Below, piece after piece: positions 31,455-41,767 of a DNA stretch of 64,000 nucleotides. Source of the DNA: Cydia pomonella (Eukaryota; Arthropoda; Insecta; Lepidoptera; Tortricidae); the NCBI RefSeq assembly GCF_033807575.1, contig NW_026907793.1:62001-126000 (forward strand), given 5' to 3'. The notes under the pieces are model-generated. The model worked only from the letters and a program-made list of their open reading frames with translations. It had not been told where the DNA came from and did not search any database. Numbering within the stretch: position 1 is the stretch's first letter; the number at the start of each line of letters is the position of its first letter. A program made the translations under genes and the position numbers.

Positions 31455-31735
31455 AATACTTACTTACTTACTCCGTTGGCTCAGCGACCCAAAATGAGAC
31501 TTGGCCTCCGACACAAGACAGCGCCACTTTTCTCGGTCCTGTGCGACCTCTCGCCAATTGTCGACTAGAAGCTCGCGCAGATCCGCCTCCACCATGTCGC
31601 TCCAGCGATACCTAGGGCGTCCGATAGGACGTCCTCCTGCTAGGCGACCCAGGTACGCTCTTTTTACGTTCCGATCTTCGTCCATTCTCTCAAGGTGGCC
31701 TAACCAACGGAGTCTGTGGGCTATTGTGTCAATAA
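31455..31735 (-). pseudogene. RTE-like LINE C-terminal fragment, inverted
   Basis: The minus strand encodes DEDRNVKRAYLGRLAGGRPI, WRDMVEADLRELLVDNWREV-type sequence and SEAKSHFGSLSQRS, ending in a (TAAG)n tail at 31456-31470. Close relative of 61548-62160. Confidence 0.8.
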
Positions 31736-31739
31736 CATA

Positions 31740-32640
31740 CTAAAAAATTATGGAGAATGGAAAATATTTAGAAGTGAAAAAACGTTTGGTCTTTTTGTAT
31801 GGATGCTACTTATATACTTCCTTCTTAATACAAAAACCTGTACAACGTGCAATTAATAAAACAAGTTACTGCTATTTTATCCAAATTTAACAATTTTTAA
31901 ATTAGATTAAAATCGTGAAAATGTGAACTTATCCATGATTAAAATCTCGTCCGAATTTCTTTGACAAATTTTCCAACGTCTAATTTGCTACAATTTACAA
32001 AATCATTAATATACTCATTTGAATAATTTCCAAAGCTTTTCTACATTCGCAGAAATCGTCAACCTTTCAAAGCATTTATAATTTCCGAAAAATTTATCCT
32101 CTACTGTGCCTCCGTCTATTCAAAATGGCGTAACGAAATTATACAAATTACAACATAGAATTTTATGGGGTCCTTAGAGTCTCGTAAGGGAAATCCAGGA
32201 TTGGGTCTGATGGCTTTGGATGGCTTTATTATAATGTGGATGTGCCAACTTTGGATATTAAAGCCGTAAATATGTCTTAATTGTGTCGTTGTTTTGAGGT
32301 TATGAAGAGCGGTTGCTGGATAAAACATGAGTGTACTTAATAAGTATATAAAATAAATTTATGATGGAAATAATAAATAGGTAAAAAAAGATTGTTTTAC
32401 GTTGTGTTTTCGGTAACCTCGGCATAGGGAAAAGGTAAACATATTTACGTATCTCTGTTGGTATAAGAGAAATAAGTGCTTGCGGCATGATGCGGCGTCT
32501 TCGGTTAGTATTTAAGTTTATTTGTTATTGTATAACACAACTTTACGTTAACGTTTTTGGATAGTTTAGTTTAGTGACATTAACGTGAGACACTTCATTC
32601 GGTTCTTGTCTGTTTTAATTTTTTTGTCTTTTAATTATTT
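31740..32640. other. Unassigned AT-rich sequence
   Basis: No recognised repeat, inverted repeat or gene; two minus frames of 62-70 codons have no family features. Confidence 0.45.
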
Positions 32641-32659
32641 ATATAAGAATTCAAGCCTT

Positions 32660-32965
32660 GGCGACCCTCTACATCTCTAAGGATAATTTAATATATTTTT
32701 TATATTTTATCTCTGACACTTAGAGACTTATACATCTCTAAAGAATTTTAGTATTTTATGGTTTTATTTTTTTATCATAGTTTTTTTTGTGTAATTTGAC
32801 ATTTAGAGACAGTATACATCTCTAATAAAGTATTTATTATTTCATAGATTCGATATTTGTAATTGTTTTTTTTTTAAATTTATTGTTTGTAAAAATGGAC
32901 ATGTAAAAGTGCCCCTGTGGCCTATTTGCTGAATAAATGTTTGATATTTGATATTTGATATTAGT
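32660..32965 (+). repeat. Degenerate tandem CATCTCTAA units and a LINE tail
   Basis: TACATCTCTAAGGA, TACATCTCTAAAGA and TACATCTCTAATAA recur at roughly 75-85-bp spacing (32670-32825). A LINE end follows, GTGCCCCTGTGGCCTATTTG then GAATAAATGTTTGATATTTG, the plus-strand counterpart of the family H tail at 58315. Confidence 0.55.
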
Positions 32966-33391
32966 AATTATATTGTATGCATTCCCCAGTGCCTTAGTGT
33001 CTCACTGTAATACTGTGTAATCTGTTTGAATAAAAAATAAAATAAAAATACTCGAACTTGTATGCTTTAAAAATTTAGGAAAATTGGTAAAAATAAAAAT
33101 GTGATACTCTCTTTTAAAACACGTGTACAAATAGTATGACTTCAATGATATAAATAAAAATCTAACATGTAATAAATATATATTTCTTTGAATTTCATAC
33201 AGTCACGTCTGAAAATATCGACACGAACATCTATGTATACACGAACACGACCTTATTGTCCATATATTAAGGCGTATACATATTTTTGGCACTTTAACAT
33301 CTGTACCTACATTGTCAGAGGTGATCGTAAAACATTAAAATTTTCTAAGTGGTTGAGCACCCCTTGTTGCGATATAGTTACAAAACCTAAA

Positions 33392-33512
33392 GTGGCAGCA
33401 TGGTTCCATTTTTATCGCTTGTCACTATGCCCATCACTTTCGCGCTTACATACTTGTTAGAAAGTGACAGGTATGGTGACAAATGATAAAGAGCCGACCA
33501 ACTAAGCCCTAC
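33392..33512. mobile_element. MITE family M12 (GTGGCAGCATGGTTCCATTT), copy 1
   Basis: About 120 bases, from GTGGCAGCATGGTTCC to AAGCCCTAC, with partly self-complementary interior (GTCACTATGCCCATCACTTT against AAAGTGACAGGTATGGTGAC). Further copies lie at 38172, 40354 and 56235. Non-coding. Confidence 0.75.
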
Positions 33513-33564
33513 TGGCGTAATTTATGAACGTATAAAGTATAAGCAATGGGCCAGTGCAGTGGTA

Positions 33565-33723
33565 CAGTCAGCATCAAAAGTAACGGATGGAACAACGCGC
33601 TCAAAAGTATATCTTTTATAGTCTTTGTTGCTCTATATTAAAGACATCAGTTTTTGTTAAGCTGTTACAGAATGGTAGATATTTATGAAACCTTATTTGA
33701 TCCGCTACTTTTGATGCTGACTG
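33565..33723. mobile_element. TA-flanked MITE (CAGTCAGCATCAAAAGTA), copy 1
   Basis: CAGTCAGCATCAAAAGTAAC at the left pairs with TACTTTTGATGCTGACTG at the right. Both ends are bordered by TA (33563-33564, 33724-33725), as for Tc1-mariner-type insertions. 159 bp. A second member lies at 45312-45497. Confidence 0.85.
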
Positions 33724-33758
33724 TACACTAGTGACCCTATATAGGCTAGCCACTAATA

Positions 33759-33953
33759 CAGTGGTGGGCAAACTTTTTTCATGGGGGGCCAGAAACTTTA
33801 TTAAATTTCAGAGGAGGGCCAAAATTGCAGCAATAATATATTTTTATTACTTCACGGGCCATATACAAATTATTTCGAACGACCTTCGTCGGGCCGGATA
33901 AAACCCTTTCGCGAGCCGGAGCTGGCCCGCGGGCCGTACTTTGCCCACCACTG
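33759..33953. mobile_element. hAT MITE, 195 bp, with 8-bp target duplication
   Basis: CAGTGGTGGGCAAA begins the element and TTTGCCCACCACTG ends it, a 14-bp perfect inverted repeat. CACTAATA lies on both sides (33751-33758, 33954-33961). The interior is GC-rich (GGGCCGGATAAAACC, GGCCCGCGGGCCG) and non-coding. Confidence 0.9.
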
Positions 33954-34186
33954 CACTAATATGTTATATGAATCCTAAAAAACTTTGATCTCGAATACTA
34001 TTATGATAATGACAAATTTAAAGAACAAATAAATTGAGGGTCCCCAGCAAGGTTTTCAATGCAAATGTAGTTACACTCTCATTTTAAAAGGATTAGCTAA
34101 GATTACTCTGAAACTTTGTACTTACTTACTTTGTACGTACCTCAGATGCCATAGTTAAAATACAGTGAATTTAAGTTTTCAGTACC

Positions 34187-34452
34187 TGGGCGACCGAGCT
34201 TTGCTCGGTTATAACTATTTATATGGTGGTGTATAGGTTGATAATCTTAACTACATTTTTTTACTAAATTAAACTTGTCTAAAACAATAAAAATTAAAAA
34301 AAAATATATAAACTTGAACATATAAAAAAAACATAAGTTAGTCACCGGGCGAGATTCGAACCCGTAACACTCGTTTAGCCGTCCGCGTCTTAACCCGCTG
34401 GACCAGACGGACAATTTCAGCGAAATCTTTAGAGCCGTTTTCGAGATCCCAG

Positions 34453-34495
<43 letters not shown>

Positions 34496-34500
34496 AGAAT
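34187..34500 (-). mobile_element. SINE with a different tRNA-like head, plus (AT)n
   Basis: On the minus strand 34342-34412 reads TGGTCCAGCGGGTTAAGAC (A box) and GGGTTCGAATCTCGCCCGG (B box). The 5' and 3' ends cannot form an acceptor stem, so this is not a working tRNA gene. The body runs left to CGAGCTTTGCTCGG. Bases 34455-34491 are a pure AT dinucleotide run. Different family from the ten-copy SINE. Confidence 0.7.
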
Positions 34501-34604
34501 TGCTCGTTATAGAGGTATAAGATACAAAACTCGTTTTTGCTCTATTTCGTTTGTTTTATAAACTAGAGATATATATAAACTAATTACAGGACTACATATA
34601 CTAT

Positions 34605-35041
34605 ACACCGTGTTTTTATTGAATTCCGTTAACTTTGGGGTATCGGTAATACGTTTAAGGAAACTAAATGGCATAGTTAATTATCAAAGAAAAATATTTA
34701 TCTTTTCTATAAAAAGTAATTAAATGTTACATATAGCGTTATTGTGACACGGGCATTACATTTACCTTAACCAACTGAAAACTGAGACATAATTATCAAT
34801 GTCATTTCGAACGTCGATCGTCTGAGATAGTACTTACGTTTAGTAGCAAATGTATCAACTCGTAGTAAACACTAATCAATAAGTAAACAGGCCCTAAGGC
34901 TAGTGTACACGCACGTAAGGGCCTTATAAGATAAAAAATAATTATTAAGTATCTCCGAAATGGAGTTTCCGAATTTGAGAAAGTTACTTAATTTAAGCTC
35001 AGGGATGCACCGTTGAAATTAACGAAAAAAAAACACGGTGT
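34605..35041. mobile_element. DNA element with CACCGTG ends
   Basis: ACACCGTGTTTTTATTGAAT at the left and AAAAACACGGTGT at the right are inverted ends, followed inward by CCGTTAACTTTGG and TTGAAATTAACG. I recall such CACCGTGTTTTT ends from lepidopteran DNA elements. 437 bp, non-coding. It splits repeat G. Confidence 0.7.
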
Positions 35042-35095
35042 GTATGATGTCATGGTATGTGCAAAGTTGCATTACATTCCAACAAGTAGTTTTAT

Positions 35096-35788
35096 AGTAT
35101 TTTATGCAACCGTTGTTTAAGAGAGGTAAAAAAAGCGGCCAAGTGCGAGTCGGACTCGCCCATGAAGGGTTCCGTACCATTTATGACGTATTAAAAAAAA
35201 CTACTTACTAGATCTGGTTCAAACCAATTTTTCGTTGGAAGTTTGCATGGTCATGTATATCATATATTTTTTTTAGATTTTTCATTCTGTTATTTTAGAA
35301 GTTACGGGGGGGGGGGGGACACACTTTTTTACCACTTTGGAAGTGTCTCTCGCGCAAACTATTCAGTTTAGAAAAAAATGATATTAGAAACCTCAATATC
35401 ATTTTTAAAGACCTATCCATAGATACCCCACACGTATGGGTTTGATGAAAAAAGATTTTTTGAGTTTCAGTTCTAAGTATGGCGAACCCCCAAAATTTAT
35501 TGTTTTTTTCTATTTTTGTGTAAACATCATAATGCGGTTCATAGAATACATCTACTTACCAAGTTTGAACAGTATAGCTATTATAGTTTCGGAAAAAAGT
35601 GGCTGTGACAGAATCGGACAGACAGACGGACATGACGAATCTATAAGGGTTCCGTTTTTTGCCATTTGGCTACGGAACCCTAAAAAGACGAGTGGCGTGA
35701 GTAATAATAAAGACGCCACGAGTATTTTTGACTCAGTTAAACTGTTAAACAACGTTGCATATAATACTTTTTCTACGACCAAGCTCTT
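35096..35788. mobile_element. Fold-back MITE (AGTATTTTATGCAAC) split by repeat C
   Basis: The left end AGTATTTTATGCAACCGTTG (35097) and right end CAACGTTGCATATAATACTT (35751) are near-complements. GCGTGAGTAATAATAAAGAC and GCCACGAGTATTTTTGAC continue the element after repeat C. The uninterrupted form is seen at the start of the 0.7-kb copies at 49838 and 52896. Confidence 0.7.
35137..35690 (+). repeat. Dispersed repeat C, full-length copy
   Basis: From GCGGCCAAGTGCGAGTCGGA to GGCTACGGAACCCTAAAAA. It contains a poly-G run (35306-35318) and GGACAGACAGACGGACATGA. GAAGGGTTCCGTACC near the start and TACGGAACCCT at the end pair. It sits exactly inside the fold-back MITE, which defines its boundaries. 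Confidence 0.85.
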
Positions 35789-35910
35789 ACTTTGAAATAA
35801 AACTGTAATTTTAACAAATATTTTTCATGTCATCTATCGCGATTTTGAAGGCAGCAATTTATTAGTGTCTTCTTGGGCCATCACTGATAGTTCTTCAGGC
35901 GTAGACACTA

Positions 35911-36052
35911 ACCCCCTTATTTATAAACTTGTACTAAAGTTACGATGCCGCTGATCATCGTTTGTCCCTTACCATCATACTAATACGTGGGAAAGGGACA
36001 AACGATGATCAGCGGCATCGTAACATTAGTACACATTTATGAATAAGGGGGT
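35911..36052. mobile_element. TA-flanked palindromic MITE, arms about 60 bp
   Basis: ACCCCCTTATTTATAAAC opens the left arm. The right arm repeats it in inverse down to the core CGATGCCGCTGATCATCGTT, with only a few mismatches. TA borders both sides (35909-35910, 36053-36054). 142 bp. Confidence 0.88.
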
Positions 36053-36055
36053 TAG

Positions 36056-37380
36056 TTTTTGTCTTCATCCATTTTAACTTGAAAGACACTGTTTTTTTAA
36101 CACAAAAGATATTTTTTTATCGAGTACTACCATTACCACATTCAAGAAGTAGCAAAGAATGGAGTGTATGGGCGGGAAAATGAATGAATGAAATAAAAAA
36201 ATCTTGTCTATGGTTCACTTATTTGTCAGATATGACATTTAAAATAAGTTTGGCAACAATGTATTTCGAACAATACTTTTTAAGTGGTCTTACACGAAAT
36301 ACTGAAAAGTACCAAAAGATACTGCATGTATGCACAAATGCGTTTTTGGGGAATAGACTAAAGACGTGTCTTGACAACTATAAGACAGGGTTTTAAAGAT
36401 GTGTGCACGACCCTTTAAATGACAAATAAAAGTACGGGAGTAGAAAAAAATAAGAACGAAACTCCCCGTTTGTATGGGAAGGTGAAATTCGGCCGAACCT
36501 GCCGGGGACGTACAGAACCCATAGCTGTGTTTGTGTTACACCTACATCAAATAGGGTTGTTTCCAATTTTTTGAAACGCTTGTATTACGTTCTATATTAA
36601 CTAAAAGTTGCCCTAAAATTCAATTTTTATACTAAAACGGCTTTAAATATGTTAAATTAACAAAATATATATTGACAGATGCTTTCGCGCCCAAAACGCT
36701 CTTTGAAAATTGTGTACGTCACAGTTTACGGTTTGACACATAACTACATACACACGTAGAAGATACGAACTGTCAACTGACATTTGTCATTTGTTGTTTA
36801 TCGCCTAACTGTCAACAGTGTCAATCCGAGAGTTGTGACGTCATCAGAATCTTCAAAGACGTTTCGAGTTTGGTCACGTGACGTGTGCCAAAAGATATTT
36901 TAAATTAAATATTTACAAAAATATGGTCATTACAAGTCCCCTAAAAGTAGTTTAACATATTCTTATAATCCAAAAGAAATTATTGGGATACAATTCTGCC
37001 CTAAGATTTGTAGATGGAAACAACCCTGTTGTTAAAATATTTTCTATAAATCCAGAGAGGACAATGGGGAAAAGTACGAAAAGGCGGTTCGTCCACTTTC
37101 GTCTAGAGATCGTGTCATTCACGACAACGCGTGCCTTGACACGTATTGCCATATTATTAAAGGTTAGATTCGACAAATCTGCGCGTCATCGTGGATGACA
37201 CGAACTATAAATGTGTATTCTGTATCGTAGTCATATGTCGTGCATGTCGAATGTAGCCGAAAGCTAAACTGACAACGTAACGGTGTCGTGTCGATGCGTG
37301 TCAATCGTACTGGTTATAGGCGCCGGTTTCGTTGGAGCAGATGAATGAAGCACTATGATAATCTCGTTAGGCCCATCATA
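36056..37380. other. Mostly unassigned; repeat G scrap
   Basis: Bases 36452-36484 (GAACGAAACTCCCCGTTTGT) match the outer end of repeat G. The rest includes ATTTGTCATTTGTTGTTTATC and a GACGTCA-containing stretch near 36838, without a recognised gene. Frames of 62-74 codons on both strands have no family features. Confidence 0.4.
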
Positions 37381-37384
37381 CAAA

Positions 37385-37780
37385 ATTATCATATTATACC
37401 GAATTTCACTAGATTGAAATCGACCGGGATATAAACCGTGATTACTGATTACCACTGGTATTGTTTTTGTTTTGAGCTCCCGATATTTCGACGCAGTTAT
37501 ATGCATCTTGTTCACTGGAGATAGCGGATGCGTGTCAAAAGTGTTATTCCTCATTTATTCATTTATGGTCTTAGATTCGGTCATTTATAATGTGAATATA
37601 AAAGTAAAATATGAAAACACTTACAAAACAATACAAAAAAGATGTAAACAACTAACCTAGTCTGCCGCCAGCGGGGCAAGGCCCAAGCTGCCGGTGGTCA
37701 GGGCTGCAGAGAGAGGAACCATTGGACTATCCGCGCCGTGTCCAACCATTTTCGAGAAATGGCGCAGTCATATTATTATT
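37385..37780. repeat. Short repeat with a copy at 47566, then repeat J
   Basis: Bases 37394-37445 (GAAATCGACCGGGATATAAA) recur inverted at 47566-47620. Bases 37590-37760 (AACACTTACAAAACAATACA, CGGGGCAAGGCCCAAGCTGC, GGACTATCCGCGCCGTG) recur at 60765-60915 and partly at 58845-58905. Class unknown. Confidence 0.55.
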
Positions 37781-37781
37781 G

Positions 37782-38015
37782 TTAGCATTTTTATATTCTG
37801 TACTTTTATAAAGTATTATTCCAGGTTTAACAACTTAAAGGCTAAACATTTTACCTAGTATATGTCAATACCAATTTTATTTATTATTATTGGAGTTTGT
37901 GGGCCTCTGAATGCCACGTCGACCAGGCAGTGATCTATTGTGCCAGCCCTGTAAAGTTCAATAACAATGCTTGTTAATTAAATTGATGGCAAAAACAGTG
38001 TACATTAAGTGATTG
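37782..38015 (+). repeat. Repeat I, copy 1, with an insertion
   Basis: Shares TTAGCATTTTTATATTCTGT, AGTATTATTCCAGGTTTAAC and TTAATTAAATTGATGGC with 39955-40130. Relative to that copy it carries about 90 extra bases (37878-37967, including GGCCTCTGAATGCCACGTCG). Confidence 0.65.
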
Positions 38016-38171
38016 TCATATTATTTATAATAACAGTTATCGAAATCCCGCCAAAAGCTATACCTTTGGCGCGTTAGGTTGATAAGTATTATCTGTGACA
38101 CACAACTTCACTCTCTATCTGTCAAGCAAGAAAAATTGTAAAAGCATTGGGGTATTATTGTAAAGTCTGCT

Positions 38172-38300
38172 GTAGGGCTAAGATGGTCGGCTCTTTATCA
38201 TTTGTCACCATGCCTGTCGCGTTCTAACAATGTGTCGCAATAGTAAGCGCGAAAGTGACGGGCGTAGTGACAAGTGATAAAAATGGAACCATGCTGCCAC
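38172..38300. mobile_element. MITE family M12, copy 2 (inverted)
   Basis: Starts GTAGGGCTAAGATGGTCGGC and ends AAATGGAACCATGCTGCCAC, the reverse complement of copies 1 and 3. Non-coding. From 38301 to 38720 I see no other element. Confidence 0.75.
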
Positions 38301-38728
38301 CGCTGATTAAAACCTCTGAATAAGGAATAAGAACTACGTTTTCATATTTAAAACATCATACGTATCCCCTGGAAGAGGCTCACGAGGTGGACTTTCATTG
38401 GCGTGCCTAATTTAGAAAGAAAGAAATGTCATTTATTCCATAAAGCACACATACACAGGACAAGAAGATGAAAGAAATATAATCTCGGAACCCGCCTTCT
38501 CGCGTAATATTATTTTGCTCTAATTTTAGCTGCTAATAATTTCTTAACTGTATGCATTTATTAAGTAGGCGTATTAAAAATAGTTTATATTATTTATGAG
38601 ACAAAAGAATGTAAATAATCGTTTATGACGTATAATTGTTATATATTATATATCAATAGTGTTTTTTTTTATAAAAAGATACGTCAAGATCGCTTACCTT
38701 CTTTCTAATTATATAAAAACGAACTAGA

Positions 38729-38861
38729 GTCAGACCAAGATAAGTTGTCAGCGATCAGACGGTGCACGGGTTATAAATGTCAAACTTCTATGAAATTATG
38801 TCGTTTACTTGACACTTACACCGGGCTACAAAATTGCTGCCAACTTATCTTGGTCTGACTC
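38729..38861. mobile_element. TA-flanked MITE (GAGTCAGACCAAGATAAGTT), copy 1
   Basis: The left end GAGTCAGACCAAGATAAGTT pairs perfectly with AACTTATCTTGGTCTGACTC at the right. TA borders both sides (38727-38728, 38862-38863). 133 bp. A diverged relative lies at 50969-51121. Its right-hand TA also serves as the left TA of the next element. Confidence 0.88.
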
Positions 38862-38863
38862 TA

Positions 38864-39327
38864 CAGTTGAGTCTCGTTAATTCAAACCACCGATAAGTTG
38901 AACCTCTATATAATTCGAACTTATTACTAGTTCCCTAGAATCCTTTGATATTTCGAAAAAATCCATCTTTTGATTTTTCAAAGTTCCATCTTTTGATATT
39001 TCGAAAAAATCAATACATTTTTAAGCACTTGGTAATTCGAACAAAAAATCATCGCTTCGTAACAAAAACGACGCGTTAATTGCAAAAAAAAACCGGTTTC
39101 ATAAAAGATCATCAGGAAAATCCGCCTTTAATTACGGAAGATAAAGAACCAGCAATAGGACCACTGGTTGACATCAGCAGTTAATAAGTAATAATTGATT
39201 AGTACTCAATAATTCGAACTTTTATATGTTTTCTCTTAAAAATTTCGAACCATTTCATATTTCAAACTCTCGATAATTCCTAATATTTTAAAAGTCCTTC
39301 GAGTTTCCAAGTAACGAAAGGCGACTG
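38864..39327. mobile_element. Tigger-like non-autonomous element, TA-flanked
   Basis: CAGTTGAGTCTCGTTAATTC at the left and ACGAAAGGCGACTG at the right resemble Tigger/pogo ends. The interior is full of AATTCGAAC and TTTCGAAAAAATC motifs, as in Tigger subterminal zones. TA lies at 38862-38863 and 39328-39329. 464 bp; no transposase. Confidence 0.75.
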
Positions 39328-39602
39328 TATAATGTTCGGAGTTAAAACACGTGAGCCAGTCGCAACAATGAAACCACGGCTGGCGCATTACCATGGTAAT
39401 AATTTGAGGTAGCGTTTCTTTCCTAAACTGGTCGTGCTTGGGCCATAAACACGCACAGACGAGCCCACGGGTTTGGGGGTCTGCTTAGTTATGTAAAGTT
39501 TGGTTTTTATTTGCTTCGTTTTTGGGTAGTGAAAAAGCACTAAGGTAGGGTTCCGATAAAAGATATATTTCAAGTACCTATACGGTAGTAGTAGTAGGTG
39601 TG

Positions 39603-39650
39603 TTGGCAATGCGCTTAGGAACGTCAAATAAAGCTACGCCGGCTCTAACT
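39603..39650 (-). repeat. LINE 3'-end fragment (family T1)
   Basis: Antisense ACGTCAAATAAAGCTACGCC and GGCTCTAAC match the T1 tail. It abuts a plus-strand LINE ORF end. Confidence 0.6.
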
Positions 39651-39659
39651 AAAGCAAAG

Positions 39660-39847
39660 CTCATTCCCACTTCTTAGATACATGGCACACCAAGAACAAG
39701 AAAGCATCTCCATCGTTTCTTCCCAGAACGTGCAGAATGTGGAATGAGTTACCTCCTGAGGTATTTCCTTTGCGCTACGACATGGGGTTCTTCAAGAAGC
39801 GTGTATTCAGGGTTCTCAAGGGTCGGCTACGCATAAAGAGAATTTGA
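39660..39847 (+). pseudogene. LINE ORF2 C-terminus (FLPRTCRMWNELPPEVFP)
   Basis: The plus strand encodes AHSHFLDTWHTKNKKASPSF, then LPRTCRMWNELPPEVFPLRY, ending KKRVFRVLKGRLRIKRI and TGA. This is a well-preserved jockey-like LINE protein end, with the RT.R.WN.LP signature. The untranslated block GAAATAGAGGTGGACTGTCA follows and is echoed at 53705-53730. Confidence 0.75.
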
Positions 39848-39954
39848 AATAGAGGTGGACTGTCAAAGAACACTATGTAGACACAGTAAATTTACTGCCA
39901 TCTTTCGATACATGATTAAAACTTTTAGAGCGCCATTTGACTTTAATTATTATT

Positions 39955-40130
39955 GTTATTGTTAGCATTTTTATATTCTGTACTAGCATTTTTATATTCT
40001 GTACTACTTTTATAAAGTATTATTCCAGGTTTAACAACTTAAAGGCTATTTATTTTACCTAGTATATGTCAATACCAATGCTTATTAATTAAATTGATGG
40101 CTAAAACAGTCTACCACCATTAAGTGATGC
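39955..40130 (+). repeat. Repeat I, copy 2
   Basis: Uninterrupted relative of 37782-38015. It contains a direct duplication of AGCATTTTTATATTCTGTACT (21 bp, near 39967-40008). Confidence 0.65.
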
Positions 40131-40353
40131 CATTTGACTTTGATCCTTATTCTTACGCTGATTTGTGTTAAAATTGTTAAATATCTAAAAGTGGCGCCAT
40201 CTAATAGAGCATAGGCCAAAGGTTATGGCGTTAAAAAAGAACAAAACGTTATAAGAGTTTAGGTCAATATCATTAAAAAAAGCTTTTTTTTGTATGTATT
40301 TGTATTTACTTGTCACTTTTTGACATCTATCAATAAGGATATTTGGACCAATG

Positions 40354-40474
40354 GTGGCAGTATGGTTCCATTTTCATCGTCTGTCACTATGCCCGTCACT
40401 ATCGCACTTACAAACTTGTTAGAACGTGACAGGCATGGTGACAAAGGATAAACAGCCGACCATCTTAGCCCTAC
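40354..40474. mobile_element. MITE family M12, copy 3
   Basis: GTGGCAGTATGGTTCCATTT to ATCTTAGCCCTAC, same orientation as copy 1 at 33392. Non-coding. Confidence 0.75.
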
Positions 40475-40527
40475 AGGTCCCATAGTGGCAACATCGTCAT
40501 CAAAAAGGCGTTTTGCATTAAGTAATA

Positions 40528-41368
40528 ATAATAAATAAATAAATATTATAGGACAATATTACACAAATTGACTAAATCCCACAGTAAGCTCAATATTAAT
40601 AAGCAGGGGTCGGACAAAAAGTGCGGATGACGTAAAAATGACGTAATCTTGCACACAGGATGATGTTTGAGATTGTATTTAAACTTCCGTGTGACATGTA
40701 GTAACAAAGTAGTATTAATGAAGTAACAAAATAATCTTAAATAAATCCATGGAATTAATAATACAGTTGGTAGGGTGCTGTAGTGAATAAAATAAATTTC
40801 ACGAAACTTGTTCCCATTAGGTATAATTATTTGAAATTAGTTAGAACAAGTCTGTGGGATTGCCACAATATTTGAGTAAAGATGACATTTTAGAGCGTTT
40901 TCTTATACATTAGTAAATATAAATTTTAGCTAAATATAATCGTGAAGATACAATAGGTAAACAATAACGAAGTCAATTTATTGTTCATCTGATTGACAAT
41001 GTGTCAGTCAAAAACGTACTTACTCATTTCAAGTGGCGATATCGTTTAATAAAGAGGTTGATAAATGATAAGTGATAATTGTTTATGAAAATCAAAAATA
41101 CTATTTGAAATCATCCTATAAGTGGTTTGACGTCATCCGCACTTTTTGTCCGACCCCTGTTAATAAGGCTTGTGTTGAGGGTACTTAGACAACGATATAT
41201 ATAATATACATATAAATATTTATAAATACTTAAATACATAGAAAACACCCATGACTCCGGAACAAATATCCATGCTCATCACACGAATACATGCCCTTAC
41301 CAGTATTTGAACCCGGGACCATCAGCTTCGTAGGCATGGTCACTACCCACTTGGCCAAACCGGTCGTC
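40528..41368 (-). mobile_element. tRNA-derived SINE copy 9, split by a hAT MITE
   Basis: The SINE tail part is 40528-40603 and the head part 41160-41368. Joined, they give the normal SINE with CTCAATAAGGCTTGTG at the junction. One or two mutations (GGCATGGTCACTACCCACTT) have damaged the A-box zone. Confidence 0.85.
40604..41159. mobile_element. hAT MITE, 556 bp, 30-bp perfect inverted ends, 8-bp duplication
   Basis: CAGGGGTCGGACAAAAAGTG plus ten further bases are repeated exactly in inverse at the right end (41130-41159). TTAATAAG lies on both sides (40596-40603, 41160-41167). CAGGGG-type ends and an 8-bp duplication are hAT hallmarks. The interior is AT-rich and non-coding, so it needs a transposase supplied in trans. 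Confidence 0.93.
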
Positions 41369-41431
41369 AAACCAATAAATATATGTAACAATATATGTTT
41401 TTATTGTAAGTGGCTTTAACTCTGAAATTAG

Positions 41432-41710
41432 GTGAATTCCAAAAAAGGTTATACTGTTAAATCTCTCGTAATGCTAACGGCTCTCGCGGGCACCGTCTAT
41501 AACGCTACGGTTTTATATAAAAAAAATACCTACGGAACTCATTCTCATTTGACTTTCACGCCTAGCCCCCCGATCTCGTCGTTTGTATGTAAATACTGGC
41601 TTGGCGCCGTCTCAGCCTCAGCCTCAAATTATTTTTATCTCCAAACCGCAGCTATTATTTATGTAAATCGGATAACATATGCCTTTTACCCGGATTATTG
41701 TCGTAAATCT
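41432..41710 (+). other. 93-codon open frame, not recognised
   Basis: Reads MNSKKGYTVKSLVMLTALAG at the start, with a modest hydrophobic stretch and otherwise mixed composition. No motif or repeat identity is recognised, and there is no splice or promoter context. Probably a chance frame. Confidence 0.15.
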
Positions 41711-41767
41711 TAGATTGGATGTAATCGTAGACGTATCTTTGGTAGATTCCCTAAATGCAGTTTAGTT

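Larger units (their letters stand above)
34055..35095 (-). repeat. Dispersed repeat G, inverted and interrupted twice
   Basis: Three segments (34055-34186, about 34505-34604, 35042-35095) line up in order with the reverse complement of 26570-26883. The first gap holds a SINE-headed segment plus an AT run, the second the CACCGTG element. Confidence 0.65.

Noticed and set aside
34342..34412. tRNA gene on the minus strand
   Set aside because: A and B boxes are good, but the 5' and 3' ends cannot pair as an acceptor stem and A-rich SINE sequence continues. Called a SINE head.
34455..34491. AT dinucleotide run as a regulatory element
   Set aside because: A plain microsatellite next to a SINE; no other regulatory signals.
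41432..41710. 93-codon frame as a small membrane protein gene
   Set aside because: Hydrophobicity is modest and there is no conserved motif or expression signal. Listed only as a low-confidence open frame.
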